Shown here: in pieces, positions 31,422 through 44,060 of the stretch | How positions within the stretch are numbered: position 1 is the first letter of the stretch | Layout: the number at the start of each line of letters is the position of its first letter | Source of the DNA: Ficedula albicollis | Taxonomy: Eukaryota > Chordata > Aves > Passeriformes > Muscicapidae | Assembly (NCBI RefSeq): GCF_000247815.1 | Contig: NC_021675.1 | Span: 67,165,040 to 67,229,039 of the forward strand | Direction: 5' to 3' | DNA: 64,000 nucleotides | Program-made: the position numbers and the translations under genes | Notes under the pieces: generated by a model | Told to the model about the DNA's origin: nothing | Database searches by the model: none | What the model saw: the letters and a program-made list of their open reading frames with translations, nothing else

Positions 31422-31873
31422 GCCCATGTATATTTTTTTTTACTAGGGAGCCCAGAACTGGACAGAGTGCTCCCCATGCTCCAACTTCTCTATTCTCCAG
31501 CACTCAGAAATGTGTCCTTTGGGTTTTCTGAGCTCTATATCATGTCCTGGTGTTTGAAATCACAGAACCAGGTAACAGTTTTTGTTTTCCTGAGGCAAGT
31601 CACAGGTCAAGGGCTGTTATCACTTTCCTTGGGAAAAGCAGGAATCCGCCCATGTATATTTTTTTTTACTAGGGAGCCCAGAACTGGACAGAGTGCTCCC
31701 CATGCTCCAACTTCTCTATTCTCCAGCACTCAGAAATGTGTCCTTTGGGTTTTCTGAGCTCTATATCATGTCCTGGTGTTTGAAATCACAGAACCAGGTA
31801 ACAGTTTTTGTTTTCCTGAGGCAAGTCACAGGTCAAGGGCTGTTATCACTTTCCTTGGGAAAAGCGGGAATCC
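31422..31873. repeat. 226-bp tandem duplication, nearly identical
   Basis: Copy 1 (31422-31647) and copy 2 (31648-31873) run from 'gcccatgtatattttttt' to 'gggaatccg'. The one difference I see is near the end (aaagcagg versus aaagcggg). The translated peptides in the shared frame are identical, which reflects recency and not coding function. Confidence 0.97.
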
Positions 31874-32399
31874 GAAGCTTGCTGTGCATTTCATTTTTTT
31901 TTTTAAGTTAATAGTTATTATTTTTCTCTTAAAAAAGCCAAAACAAGAAAAAAACCTCAGCATAGAATGTTCCCTTTCGTTGACAGTTATTTAGGAAAAG
32001 GGGGGAGGGAGATTTGGTAACAGAGTCCTGAATAAATGTTTTTACATTGGGGAATTTATGATAAGCAGGAATGAGACAAGCTTCAAGAAAAACTTGGGGT
32101 TAAATTTAGAGTATTGTTTTCTGAATTTTATGTGAAGCCTCTAACCAATTTAACAGATATTCAGAAAATTGCCCAGGGCAGATTCAGGGACAAGAGACTG
32201 ACACAGCTTGCTGACTGCTCTGTTAGGTCAAAGCACACAAAGAGCCAGAAAAATGTCAAGTGAGTGTTGAGCAGTGGTTAAAATTCAGAGTCCTGTCACA
32301 ATTTCATGGCAACCCTTTCAGTCTTGTCCCCAAGGCTTCTTCTCTGAGATTCCTCATTTTATTTCCCTTTGAATTCACATTGCTCTTTCCACAGCAGAA
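31874..32399. other. Noncoding spacer
   Basis: No gene recognised. The right-hand part may already belong to the LINE remnant that follows. Confidence 0.45.
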
Positions 32400-32740
32400 C
32401 CCATATTTCTGCCTGTTCCCACTTTTCCTAATTTAACCTTGCAATAAAATTCTAGCACTTTGCAGATATGACTTCACATGGCAAAAAGTCAGATGAGAAG
32501 GAGCTTTTGCATATTTTCTTTTTTCCTTTATCACCCTAATAACCCTAATGAATTATCCCTCATGAACACATGTAACTCCTTTTATGAATCCATTGACCTC
32601 CAGAGCACTTTATTCCAGTGAATCCCACAGCTGAATTCCGTTTCCTCTATTGCATTTTGGACTTGCAGCCTGATCCTTCACACTGGCTCTTCTGTGAGAA
32701 GCTGAAGGGTCACCTCCTGCTCATCTTCCACAACGTGCTC
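32400..32740 (-). mobile_element. Old CR1/L3-like LINE 3' remnant, antisense
   Basis: On the minus strand, 'ctgtgggattcactgg', a 'gatggattcataaaag'-like stretch and then 'catgagggataattcatt' follow the C-terminal end of ORF2 in L3/CR1 elements (pattern LW-SL...GF-K...). To their right, the block around 'cttgcagcctgatccttc' matches the preceding part. Stops and frameshifts show it is dead. The plus-strand 99-codon frame at 32618-32917 overlaps this remnant and is not a gene. Confidence 0.6.
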
Positions 32741-33484
32741 TTGATTTTTAAAGGGCTTTATCATATTCCTTTCTTAATGTTAATTGTTCCAAATAAATAT
32801 GCTTGCATATATGAAATTATCACTTGTGCCCTAATGGGAGAAATGTTCTTGTTTTCCATCAAGTCAGCAAGATTTACAAGAAAACAGAAGAAGTCTTTAA
32901 GGAGAAACATAGGTTAGGATTACTGATTTCTTTTACACAAATTCAAACTTCTCCTGGAGCAAAGTCTATGTCTGAAAAAATTTTATTTCTTTGCTCTTTT
33001 AATGGGACTTCAGATATACTAGAGTTTTCTAGTCTAGCTTTCCAGAGGTTTTCCTGACTTTTGATGGTGTTAAAACAGTTGAAAGCAACACTGATTTAAA
33101 CACTAAAGGAATTTTTGCTGAACTTTCCTAAAATTCGAGGGTTGTAGTGCCTCTGATTTACAAAGAAAAGAATTTTAATTTAATCAAGCTGAGCTATTCC
33201 CAAATATCAGCTTTAACTAAACCTGAGGGAAAACTCATCAGATGATAAGTCATGAAAACTGGGAGTCTTTTTTGAAGATAAATGAAAATGTTGGCATAGA
33301 CCATATTGGGAGAATTTTTCTCCTCTGTTAACATCAAGCTAAATAATCACAGAAAATTATTTCTTCCATCAACACTAGAACCCCTCTATTATTTCTGCTA
33401 TGAAGAAACAAAAATAAAAATTTAAGCATCAGCTACTTAACTGTGATCTCAAAATGAGAGGGTGCTATGGAGAGTAAAAGTCTT
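32741..33484. other. Unique noncoding sequence
   Basis: AT-rich; no gene or transposon seen. Confidence 0.5.
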
Positions 33485-33772
33485 GATTTCTTGTTTTGTT
33501 GTTTTTTGGTTTATTTGTTTTTTGGTTTTTTTTGTTTGTTTTGTTTGGTTGATTTTTTTTTTTGCTTTTGGTTTGTTTTTTGTTTGTTTTGTTTGGTTGA
33601 TTTTTTTGTTTTTGGTTTGTTTTTGTTTTGTTTTTTGGTTTTTTTTGTTTGTTTTGTTTGGTTGATTTTTTTTTTTGCTTTTGGTTTGTTTTTGTTTGTT
33701 TGTTTTTGGTTTTGTTTTTTTGTTTGTTTGTTTGTTTGTTTTGTGGGTTTTTTTCTTTTTTTTTTTATTTTT
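33485..33772. repeat. T/G-rich minisatellite, about 3 units
   Basis: The phrase 'ttgtttggttgatttttt' plus '(g)cttttggtttgtttt' recurs at about 33538, 33585 and 33652, with TTTG filler between. The tract ends in (TTTG)n and T runs. Phe/Val/Leu-rich frames across it look membrane-like but come purely from the composition. Confidence 0.93.
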
Positions 33773-35534
33773 TCACTCAGTTTTAGCTGCTCTTAACACC
33801 CACTGCTTGCAAATGCTCTGTGCTAGGCAGTCTTTAGGGGAAATAATGAAAATTCTTCTTTGAGCAGAGCATGGTGTCCAAGCAGGTACCAGATGTAACA
33901 CTGGGCAGTTACTGGATGCTGCCAAACCCCTTCAGCTCAGAAAGGCCACAGATAAAATCCTGAAGAAAGCAGAGTTCCCAGAGGGGAACAGGGGGGTTTT
34001 GTTCACTTTTATCTGCCCTTTGGTGATATTCTCTTTTTTGAAACAGTCTTGTTTGATACCTGCCAATGTGTGTCTGGCTTGTAGTTTTGTCTCAGAAATA
34101 GTTGGTATTAAAATTGCTTGGAACATCCAGAAAGTTCAACATCCCAAGTAGCAGAAGGATAATTACAGCAGCATCAGCAGCAACAGTGCTAGAGGTGTTC
34201 TTGCAGCTTTTTTGTCTTTTTTTCCAAGCACTCACTCACAAATCTTTTTCTCTAAATATTATTTGCATTTACTGTGCCTGTTTAAATTAGCTCCTACTGT
34301 ACCAGAACCTCTCTGCCACAGAGTCACTTTTGCTGTTTTAACTCACTGTTCCACACCATTCATTTATTTATTTGGGCTTGGCTTTCCCTGCAGGCTTATT
34401 AGCACGACTCCATGTAATTTTGGTAGACTGCACCCCCGTTCCCTGCTACCTGTGGTGGCAGCAGCCTCCTTTCTCCTCACCTTGTCCCTCAATGCTGGTG
34501 AAAAACAGCCCACTGAAGATTAGATGGAGCATGAAATAGCCCAGGAATGGCTTTTCTCGTGCTACTTAAACTTCATTTAATGAAGCTGAAACACAATGCC
34601 TTCAGCTGAAAAATGTGATGGGAACTCACCTCACTGGCTCAGGGAAGCATCTGCTGTGGTGAGCTGGAGCTGCCTTAGCTAAAGGCTGAAGAGAGCTATT
34701 TTTAAAGCACATTCCCATCACGGAAACGAGGAAATGGAGTCGGTGGAGCAGAGCACAGAGGCATGAGCTGGACTTTGGGCTGTGTGTTCTAGGGGAGAGT
34801 TCAGAGCTACAAGGGAGTCAAAATAATGCTTAGATCATATCAAAATCTTAGGGAAACCAGCTTTTCAGTTGATTTAAGTATGCCACTCTTATAATTCTCT
34901 TTTTAATTAAAGGGTACTCAAAATTCTTGCAATTTTTTTGATTATTTATGACTCTTCTTCATCTCCTCTTTAGCAGTAATATCTTGCCAAGCTGAAGAGT
35001 ATAGTTAAATAAAGATCATTGCCCCAGGCAAAATAAGAATCTGAGAATCTGTTTCTTCATAACAGAAACCATTCTAACCCAACCCAAAATGCATATTTCA
35101 CATTCATATTTGGGTTTTAACTTTGCTGACCCAATGGATGGAAGAAAACAAATAGAAATTTACTGATTTCACTGTAATAACTAATGATCTGTACATTAGG
35201 AAGGAATTATGGACTTTGCAAAGAATTATCTCTAAATTCTTCATAATCAATATTTATTGCACAGAATCAACATAATGAGGACAATAGAATCCAAAGAAAT
35301 TAGAATCCTCCACATAATTCCTGCAGAAAAAATATCCCTTTAGATTAAGGCTTGGTAGAGTCAAGGGAGATGCTGCATACCATTAAAAAACTCAGAAACT
35401 TTTCTTTCTCAGCTGCATAGAGACCCTCTTTCTACTCCTGCACAGAGAGAAGATGACAGTCTTTAAAGCAACATGTTCAGAAGTTTTAGCTGGTGAAAGA
35501 TTTTGGACATCAGGCTAAACTAGTTTTTTTTATA
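33773..35534. other. Unique noncoding sequence
   Basis: About 1.8 kb without a supported gene or transposon. Confidence 0.5.
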
Positions 35535-35660
35535 CCTTAAAGGAGACTGTGGAGTCTCCATCCCTGGAAATACTCAAAAGCTTGAGCAGGGAATTGAACC
35601 AAAGGGCCTCCAGAGATCCCTCCCAACATCAACCATTCTGCAATCTCTGTGATTTGTAAT
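35535..35660 (+). mobile_element. CR1 LINE 3' fragment
   Basis: Contains 'tggagtctccatccctgg', 'agggcctccagagatccc' and 'tcccaacatcaaccattc'. This is the CR1 3' order ending in the 'attctgcaatctctgtg' tail. It is a short, 5'-truncated copy. Confidence 0.85.
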
Positions 35661-38600
35661 GGGTACAAAAGCAGGTGAATATATTATAATGTATGTTCTC
35701 ACTAATTTAACAAACACAAATCTTGGCCTCAGACAGAATTTGCTATGCTGGGTGATCTCTCAGGGATTTCCTTTCATTTGCATTTCCAGGTCTGCGTAAT
35801 TATGAAACCATCTCTTCTATATTGGAAGTGTAATAAAATCCACTTCTTAGAGTGTATTTTACACTCTTAGAGATTGACAGATCTTTAATATCTTGTCTGT
35901 TTCTGCAAGTGAAAACAAGGGTATGACCTCCTAATTTGTGTTGTAAAAGAAACCATCTTCTGAAGTCAAAAGAAATGGACCCTTCTCTTTGATAGGCACT
36001 GGATTTGTAAATTAATTTTAGAGGAGAGCCTTTTTTCAAATGCTATTTTGTTGTAGCAGGCATTTGACATGTTGTGAGTTGTCACCAACATGCACATTTA
36101 CTATCAGAAATCTCCATATCTGACAGTGCTTATTTGTGAACAGATATAAAAATTGGCACATGTGTTTCTGCCAACTCAGCCAGCCAGCCTGCTCTAAAAC
36201 AATGATAAATTATTGTCAAAATCTCAGGGGAATAATGTGCAGGAGGAATGAATGCACCATATCTATTAGACAACTGTATCTATGAGCTGCTTTGTGAATC
36301 CTGACATTGAAGAATCCACTGTTCAAGCCACAGTGATGTGCAGAATTGAAAGGACTCTAGTCCTGCACAGAGAAGTTATTATGAATTCACAAGGGTTCTA
36401 TGGCAGAAGCTGTTTGTTTGAGATGAAAAGACACTATTACACTGTCACACTGAAAGATGGCTCCTCTCAGCCAGCTCGGCCAGCCAGAGGTTTTGTCTGG
36501 AATGCATGAAAAACGGGATGTTTTTATAGCTTTCAAATGAAAAGAGGTGTGTAATAATGGCAGGTGGTTAGAAGCAATAAAACCAGTTCACCTTAAACAC
36601 CTTTCTTCAGAGCAGGCAATTTATATGTTACCTGAGGGGAAGGGCATCCACCCATGTATGACTGAAGAGAGTAGTGTAGTTTAATTTGTATTTATGGTTT
36701 GTGCTCTGCAATGGGGGTGTGAAGCACGAATGGAGAAGTTGAATGGCTGGAGAGAGCCACAGGACCCACAGGGAAACTCAGCAGCACCATCATGTCCTTC
36801 TGTGCTTTTCCTTGTCCTTCCTGCCAGGGGGGATTGAATCCTGGGTTTTACTACAAAAGCCTTGAGGTTCTTGTTCTTGGTTCTCAGGGAGAGCTGAGCC
36901 TGGGTGTTTGGAGTTAGGCAGATTTTCAAGGACTGATCAGATTATAAACAGGGGAGCAGATTATACCCATCCTGTAATAGCTTAACACTGACATAAGGAT
37001 ATAAATCCACAAATTTTATGTGTGAGTTTGTATAAAATGGATAAATAGCTGCTGTTTTCAATGAGCTATTCCAGGTATGGAGAAGCAGCCAAGAGCTCAC
37101 ACTGCCTTGGTCTGCTGCAGAGTCTGCAGCAGAGATCTCCCCTCACTGCAGAGAAAATCAAACCTTCAGACTGAATGTGGAGATGCAGGAACTGGGAGAT
37201 GTGGAACAGTCTGGCTTTCAGTTCTTGCTCCTCCTTTCTGCCTGACAATCCATCCTCATCCCTGGAGAAGTTCCCTTGTCAAAGGGAGGAGATGTGGCAA
37301 TATCTCATCATATAGGATTTCACCTTGGTCATGCTGGCAGTAAAAACCATCAGATTGTATTTCTTGTGTGTTTAGAGAGATGAACCAAGCAGGATCTGGT
37401 CTGAGTGTCACCCTGAGAGCAGAGAGGTGCTCTTCTCATCTGACACTTTAGCAAAAGAAACCTTTACTCCACACTTGGAGCACAAAACCAAACCAATTAA
37501 TAAATCTTTTAAGCTCATATCTCTTTCCCTTATGAAAAACATCCTCTCTGTGCATAAAATGCATTAAGAGCATATCAAGAAGAAATTCAAACCATTTTCC
37601 TTTGCCATTGTGTCCTAATGAGAGTGTAATATTGTGGGATATCTCTCAAATTGGGTTTGGTGAATTCCCACTGAAAGATGAGGCAGAAAAACCCACTTTG
37701 CTACATGTGTCTTCATTGTTCTTATAATAACAACTACTTCACATGTTAAGAAACTGCAGCCAGTGAGTGAAAAAATCAAATTCCATGTCACAGCTGATGT
37801 TTATATACCTTGTGAAAGATTGGTACAGATAACCATAAAGGCTTCAAATCTGTCCTTACTAACAGACTTAGTTCCTATAGCCTTTGTAAATGAAATAACT
37901 TGTTTTCTTCATTACCTCTGGGATCCAAAACCAAGCACGAATTTTGTTACATCTGAAGAAAATGTCTCTTTCTATTGGCCATTAGTAACCTAAAGGCCAT
38001 AAGTGCCCCTGATCACCCATATAAATCTCCACTTCCATGAGAACTGGAGCTGCCAGATCAATTGACTTGTCACCATGGAGGGCACAGGGGCTTGTGAGAT
38101 TGAAACTGATATTTTGCAAACTGTTTTGCTTTATTTAAGCTGAATGCCATTGTAAACTTGAAAGGAGCTACAAGGAGACTTAATTTGAAAACATAAAGGT
38201 CACTGAAGGCCTGACAAATGGGATGCCTTTGGCAAAAATATACTGGCTGACTTGAGCACTACCTCTGAAAATGAAAACAACCAATGCAAGTTATAATCAA
38301 TTTGAATGCACAGAAAGACTCTGGGTGTGTTTCTGTCCTTAAAGCAGCCAAGCAGACACAACCTTAGTGCTGTTTCAGCCAGACAAGTCTATTTGCTCTT
38401 GTTTGATGTGTGGTGTTAATGGTAAATTGTGATAGCAATGCTGGTACTGTGGAGCTGCTGACTGACAGAGCTGGGCCCCTTTGCTCACACAGAAATCACC
38501 AATGTGCTGAAATTCACTCATTTTCCATTGAATCTACATCAGGTAATGACTCTTTTCTATACCTGGGCTAGAGGTGTAAAGGCAGGACAGAGATTCTCCA

Positions 38601-41600
38601 GGAAGTGATGACTACAGGCTCCAGAACTGGAGTACAAATCTGTCATCTAATCCTAATGTGTTACATTTTATGAAAAGACAGTGTGATAGAGAAGAAAATA
38701 GATGCCAGTGAGAAGAATCAGAAGGGGAAAAAAAAAACCTTGTTTTTTCATGAGTGGAAGTCATAAAACAGGCTTGACCACAATGCATGTTAATAAATAT
38801 ATATATGTATTTATACACTCATATGGGTTATAAAATATGCTTAGATATTTAAAGGATAACTATTTTTTTGTAGTCTCTGATACACATGAAGATGGCTTTG
38901 TATTGATAACAAGCTAATGAGGGATGGTTCCATGGTGAAGATGTTTTCTGTCCCTACACATCTCTCATTCCTGCAGCCACACCTACCCTGAAAGTCCTTC
39001 AGACCTTCCTTGAAAACTGGTACCTGAGTGTGGATAAAGTTGGTGAAATCTTTCCCCACCAGAAAAGTGTCTTGACCTCAAATATCCTCGATTTTACAAG
39101 TGTAAGGAACACAGAATTCACATGGTGTCAATACAAGCTCCCCATCAGGCTGATCATATTTGAAAGAATATGGAAATGTAAATAATGTAAATATCCAGAT
39201 AGTGCTCATGGTCCTTCTTGAGCACAGCATGGTAAATCAGGGTGTTTAGGAATACAAACTCTATTCTAAATTGTTTGCCTAGTGGAAAAGCCAAGGTTAA
39301 GGCTAAGGTGCTAACAGAAAGTAAAAAAATCTGATAGTAGAAGGCTCCTTGCTCTTGCAAAAGGAGATGAAATGTGGATGTGCAGGGACAGATGGTGTGA
39401 GCTCAGCCACAAATAAGATTTGGTTTCTTAGAGCTGACGGAAATTAAACATTGAAACAACTTCCCTCAGGAGGCAAGGAGGTCCTCAAGTGTTGTGTGTG
39501 TACTTTTCAGCACAAGATTAAATGTCTTTTCCAAAGACAGGCTTTAATTCCACATCTTGGAAGAACTCTGTGCTTGTATTTACAGAACACTTGCTAATCA
39601 CCGTGTTTTGAGGTTATCAACTCCCTATTTCTACAAATTAGCTTAAAAAAAATCCAACCATTAAATACAGGCACTGAAAGGGGGGGACAAAAAGGAGGAG
39701 ACATCAATGAGAAAATCAAAAATGTGTCTCAACAGCTTAGGTTTGCCTGGATGGGTGTTATTTCAGGAAGCTGTTCTTGGAACCCAGTCTTGGAGAGGCA
39801 GAATTTCCCCTGTGAGCCCTGGGCTTAGCCCTGCTTTTGAGGGTAAAAAGGCTCTGACACCCACGTGAAGCTGAGGATGAGTGAAAGTGTTTGCAAAGCT
39901 GGGACACAAGTAGGGATCCGTGAAAGGGAAGGAAGGGGAGGATACAGGAGCAGCTCTCTTCTACAAACTGGGGAAAATAAAGTGACTTTATCGCCAATGT
40001 TCGCTGACAATTAAAAGAAAATCAGAAAGAAAAATATTTTTTGATTAAACTAGTTGACTTTTAACTCTTCCTTTTTTGAATCCTTTTTATTAACTGAAGA
40101 CCACTGCTTTTGTATTTGCAGAAGATGAACTGAAAAACTCAGTTAGGGTTTAAGCACTTTTTCTACTTCTCATGAAGCAAGAAATACATTTTGATGGAAA
40201 TCTTTGCCTGGAACTCTATTTTAAATAGACATGACAAGGAATTCTCCAGCCAAACTTAGACTACCTGCATGCCTAAATTAAGCCATAAATTGACAGACAC
40301 CAGCTAACCCAAATAGAATGTGTTCTCCTCCCAGAGGTGATTTTCCTTCCTATCATATGCCTCTCTCTCGGTGGAGAAAAAGCAGAATGTGTTAATGGTC
40401 GTGAAATTCAAAGATATAATCACTTTGTAAAAAGCCTGGCAGATTTCTTCTATTTTTAGTTGGATGTCTTTGTATTATTGCAAACATGAATCTGTGGTAG
40501 TCCGTAATGAACAAATCTAAATCCTGCCTTACTTAGTGTGGACACATAATGACCTTCATTAATGCCAGATTCCCTGTGCAAAGCTATGTATCATTGATGA
40601 ACATAAAAAAGGAGGTAGGCTGGAGTAAATCATATATCAAGTCTAAGACCAAGATAAAAAAAAAATGCTTAGACCATCTTGTTAAGTGTCTTTTCTGTAA
40701 AAGAACTCTGTCATCTAACCTTAGTTTTCTACACCTGATTAAACCAACTTAGTCAATGTCAATTTGGGCGTATTCTTCAAAATTTCTGTCACCTACACTC
40801 AGTGCAAAGTACTCATGTTTCTTGTTAGCTCTCATTATATTTTTTTTCTTAATTAAAAAAAAGTAAAAAAATATCAGTTTTAAAAAATTAAAAATTTGAA
40901 TTAATTAATTATCATTCAGAAGTGCTTAAAAGCCTTTTCTTGACTTCACACTAAATTCATTATGAACGTACGTTTTAGTTTGGAGCCTTGTCTGCTTGCT
41001 GATTCCAGGTGAAAAGCCAGGTTTTGTTTTTCCATCCTACATTTCAGGTGTTTGCTCACTAGATGATGTTCATGTCCAGAGAATCCTACAAGGTGCTGAA
41101 GTAACTAAGCCATGAAAGAGAGATTGTCAGACATCATGGTGAACAGCATCTGGTCAAATAATTTTGTATGAAAAGTATCAGTGAAACATGTTCCACTCTA
41201 GAATTTCTGTTCACCCTAAACTGAGAAGAAAGTGTCTATTTCCTGGTTTAATTTCTATTTCCAGGGAATCTCAGTAAAAATTATTTTAAAAATGATATCA
41301 CAAGCCACAGAGTATTTTTGCAGAGCAGTTATATTTTGGTTTACTATCAAGTGTTACCATTGTTTGTCTCAGAAAATTGAGTTTAAAGAACCCTCTTGCT
41401 TGAGACCTCTGGCAAGCGCATCTAATGGCAGAGCCTGGCCCTGTTTCTCTGCTTAGCTTTATTCTCCTGCCATTCTGGAGATTAAAAAATGCAGCCTCTT
41501 TGCAGTACAAAGGAGTGATACACTCCTGATCACAAAGGGATGCACCTTCACATTTGTATCTTAAAGCTGTGCTATGGATTTTGACAACATATTTCTCCGG

Positions 41601-42842
41601 AGTATCAATTTGTTTTGTTGTTAGTTTTTTTTTTCCCCTTTGGGAAGACAGGTTTTATTGTTACAAAGCCTGTTCTTTTTGTCGAGGTACTTGTGGAGAA
41701 AGGAAAGAAAAAAGCAGTACAGGGGCAGTAATGGCTGAGAACACCTGATAGGTGTCTCTTGTAAGGAAAACATTTCACTTTCATCTCCCAGCCCTCACTA
41801 CTCTGTTCGTTTACCTCTCCCTGAACTTCCTGGAAGTGCTGTTTACATTTTCTGTAAGTGGGCTATTACAGGCAGATACTGAAGCAGAGGTGTTAAATTG
41901 TTGGTTCCACCCTGCCCTACCCAGTCTCTTCCTGGCCCTGAAGACAAACTGGTGGATGTCACAGTGACTTTTTACTTCTTTTGAGTGTTTAATATGGAAA
42001 AAAAAGTCTTTTAAAAACCCAGCACTTTCTGTACCAAAAGAGAACCTGATTTGAATACACAGAGAGGTAAAAACTCCCCAAGGTCTCCCCAGCAGAATGT
42101 GAACGCTGTTGGCTGGAGAGAGAAAACTGTTGAGGTGTTACAGAAAAGAACATTGAATTTTGAGGGCAGGGTAAGGAAATGCAGTGTGGGGGCTCAGACT
42201 GGTCTGTGGAGCAGCACCCCAGGTCATACTCCAAGGACTGATTCACCTGCACATGCTGTGATTTTGCTGGGGTTTATTTTGGTTTGTTCATAGATGTGAT
42301 AACTCCCTCAGGTAGAGTCGTTCTGGCCATATTCATCCAGAACTGAGGTAATCATCTTAAACTCTCTTTATAATTGTGGAGAGAGATGCATGGGTGGTTT
42401 ATCTCTTCATAGATCCGAGAATTCCCTGAAACAGGCACCCTGACTAAACACAGCCTGAGCTGCAGGCAGGGATGCCAACAGCTGCTCTACAGTCAGGTCT
42501 CCCTCCTCTCTGGGCCAGAGAACGGATCCTTTATGGGTATTTGCCATGACTTCTGTGGTTGTGTTCTATGTGGCTTTTATGGGTGGATTCATCCAGCTGA
42601 AGTGAGGCACTCAGGGAAAAAAAGGAAGATTGGGATATGAGTCATACATGTTTCCAGTGAGACAGCAAAAATTTTTCATTCCCTTTCTTCCTGTTGGACT
42701 CCTCCTTCCCAGCCTGTTATTTATGATGCTCTTTATTTCAATAAAGGAAATTTGGGGTTGGTCTTTCATTCTGCCATTTGTTTGAAGGACTGATACTAAT
42801 ATAATCCTAATCTCCTATTCATGAATGTGGAAGAATGCACCC
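35661..42842. other. Unique noncoding sequence
   Basis: About 7.2 kb with no supported gene, RNA or transposon. Isolated MEF2-type decamers (ctatttttag) occur at about 40450; one alone is expected by chance. Confidence 0.45.
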
Positions 42843-42869
42843 CTATTTTTAGAGGTTTGCTATAAATAG
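42843..42869. promoter_or_regulatory. Two closely spaced MEF2 consensus sites
   Basis: CTATTTTTAG (42843-42852) and CTATAAATAG (42860-42869) both fit the MEF2 consensus YTAWWWWTAR exactly and lie 17 bp apart. MEF2 factors drive muscle and neuronal enhancers. The matches are seen directly. Activity is only a hypothesis, because such decamers are common in AT-rich DNA. Confidence 0.3.
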
Positions 42870-43152
42870 AGCCGCATAGACAGTTCATTTCCTGCACCAG
42901 TTCTGAGCTGAATTGTTTTAAAGCATGGTCTTTGTTATTTTCCAAAATAATTTTAGAGAAATTGAAAAAAAAAAGCTCCAAACTTCTTTTTAGCTCAAAG
43001 TACACATTTTTAAGTACTCTTTTGAGTGGCTCAAGCACTAAGAAAAGATTATGCTCATTCTTACTTATGGGAGATGCAAGATTCAACAAGGAATTGTCAG
43101 GTGTTTAGTAAAGACCTGACTAAACCACGGGAAGAAAGAGAGGAAACATTGC
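42870..43152. other. Noncoding spacer
   Basis: No gene or transposon seen. Confidence 0.5.
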
Positions 43153-43223
43153 TGCAATGGGAAATATCAGCCTGAGAATATTATGTGATGGTTTGGGAAT
43201 TTTTCCCATTGCATTGGGAAAAA
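43153..43223. repeat. Nested inverted repeats (two possible hairpins)
   Basis: tgcaatgggaaa (43153-43164) pairs perfectly with tttcccattgca (43202-43213) over a 37-nt loop. In competition, tttttccca (43200-43208) pairs with tgggaaaaa (43215-43223) over a 6-nt loop. The total size of about 70 nt is in the pre-microRNA range, but the long stem is only 12 bp and the two structures exclude each other. Confidence 0.75.
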
Positions 43224-43805
43224 GGGACAAAACCTTTCTGGTAAAAGCAGTGTTTGCACTCCAGCCTTCTGCTTCAGGTTGTTGATTGCATAAATGTAGT
43301 TCTGAAAAGAAAAGGATCAAACACAAAACCACTTTTAGCTTTTAATGATTTTAACTGCATTTCTTACTGCACAGTGTGTTTTTGGGCTGGGGGAGAATTC
43401 AAGTTTCATCCAATGGCGGTTGGTGCTGGGAGAAGTAACTGGTGCTAAGCAATTCTACCTTTATTTTTGCAGCTCATGTTTTTGATGTTGGCAAGTGCAA
43501 GTCTAGTTTTCCTTTGGGTCAGGGGAGAGGAAGGAGTAGATAACTTATCTCTGCAAATTTTTCTCTGACCTTTAAAAACAACTCACCTGATATATTCACA
43601 ACATTCTCCCTTCAACAGAACTGAGCTAACAGTAAATCCTGCTGGGCTTGAGCTGCAGATCTGTGTACTCCAGTTTCAGCTGGCAAGGAAAGTAAAGCAC
43701 AGCAAAGCAGACTGAGTTGTCTGAAAAGGAGCAGTCGTGGCTGCTGGTGAAGTGAAATGATGGGAAGGCTTTCAGGCTGCATGATTTCCTTACACTGGGT
43801 TGCCC
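43224..43805. other. Noncoding spacer
   Basis: No gene or transposon seen. Confidence 0.5.
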
Positions 43806-43813
43806 TATATAAG
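43806..43813 (+). promoter_or_regulatory. TATA-box-like motif (TATATAAG)
   Basis: A strong TATA-box match in locally GC-richer DNA, followed about 25-35 bp downstream by a candidate start region around 43835-43845. No open frame with a recognisable product or clear donor splice site follows, and the downstream DNA turns into a minisatellite. It could be a cryptic promoter, the promoter of a noncoding RNA, or chance. Confidence 0.2.
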
Positions 43814-43964
43814 GCTTTTGTGGCTCTTCTCTGCGAGGGAGTCAGCTCACAGCTGGGGACACTTAACCAGCTTCAGCAACAGGAGAGTCTCTGCAGCTAG
43901 AGTGTCACAATCCCCTGCTCCATCCTCTGGGACCAAATCACTGCTCTCACTCCTGCTTCTCCCC

Positions 43965-44060
43965 CTTTCTCTCAAGCTCTTTCTACTTGTGAGCCACGTG
44001 AAGGGGCTGGGACTTTCTCTCAAGCTCTTTCTACTTGTGAGCCATGTGAAGGGGCTGAGC
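43965..44060. repeat. 48-bp tandem duplication
   Basis: 'ctttctctcaagctcttt' through 'gtgaaggggctg' occurs at 43965 and 44013 with one clear difference (cacgtg versus catgtg). It sits directly before the 49-bp minisatellite but has an unrelated unit. Confidence 0.94.

Noticed and set aside
31467..31757. 96-codon frame whose peptide repeats in the next copy
   Set aside because: The identity comes from the 226-bp DNA duplication; there is no evidence of coding selection.
33467..33796. 109-codon hydrophobic frame resembling membrane segments
   Set aside because: Phe/Val/Leu/Cys content is dictated by the T/G-rich minisatellite.
43153..43223. Possible microRNA precursor
   Set aside because: The stem is only 12 bp with a 37-nt loop and a competing fold; this does not resemble a canonical precursor.
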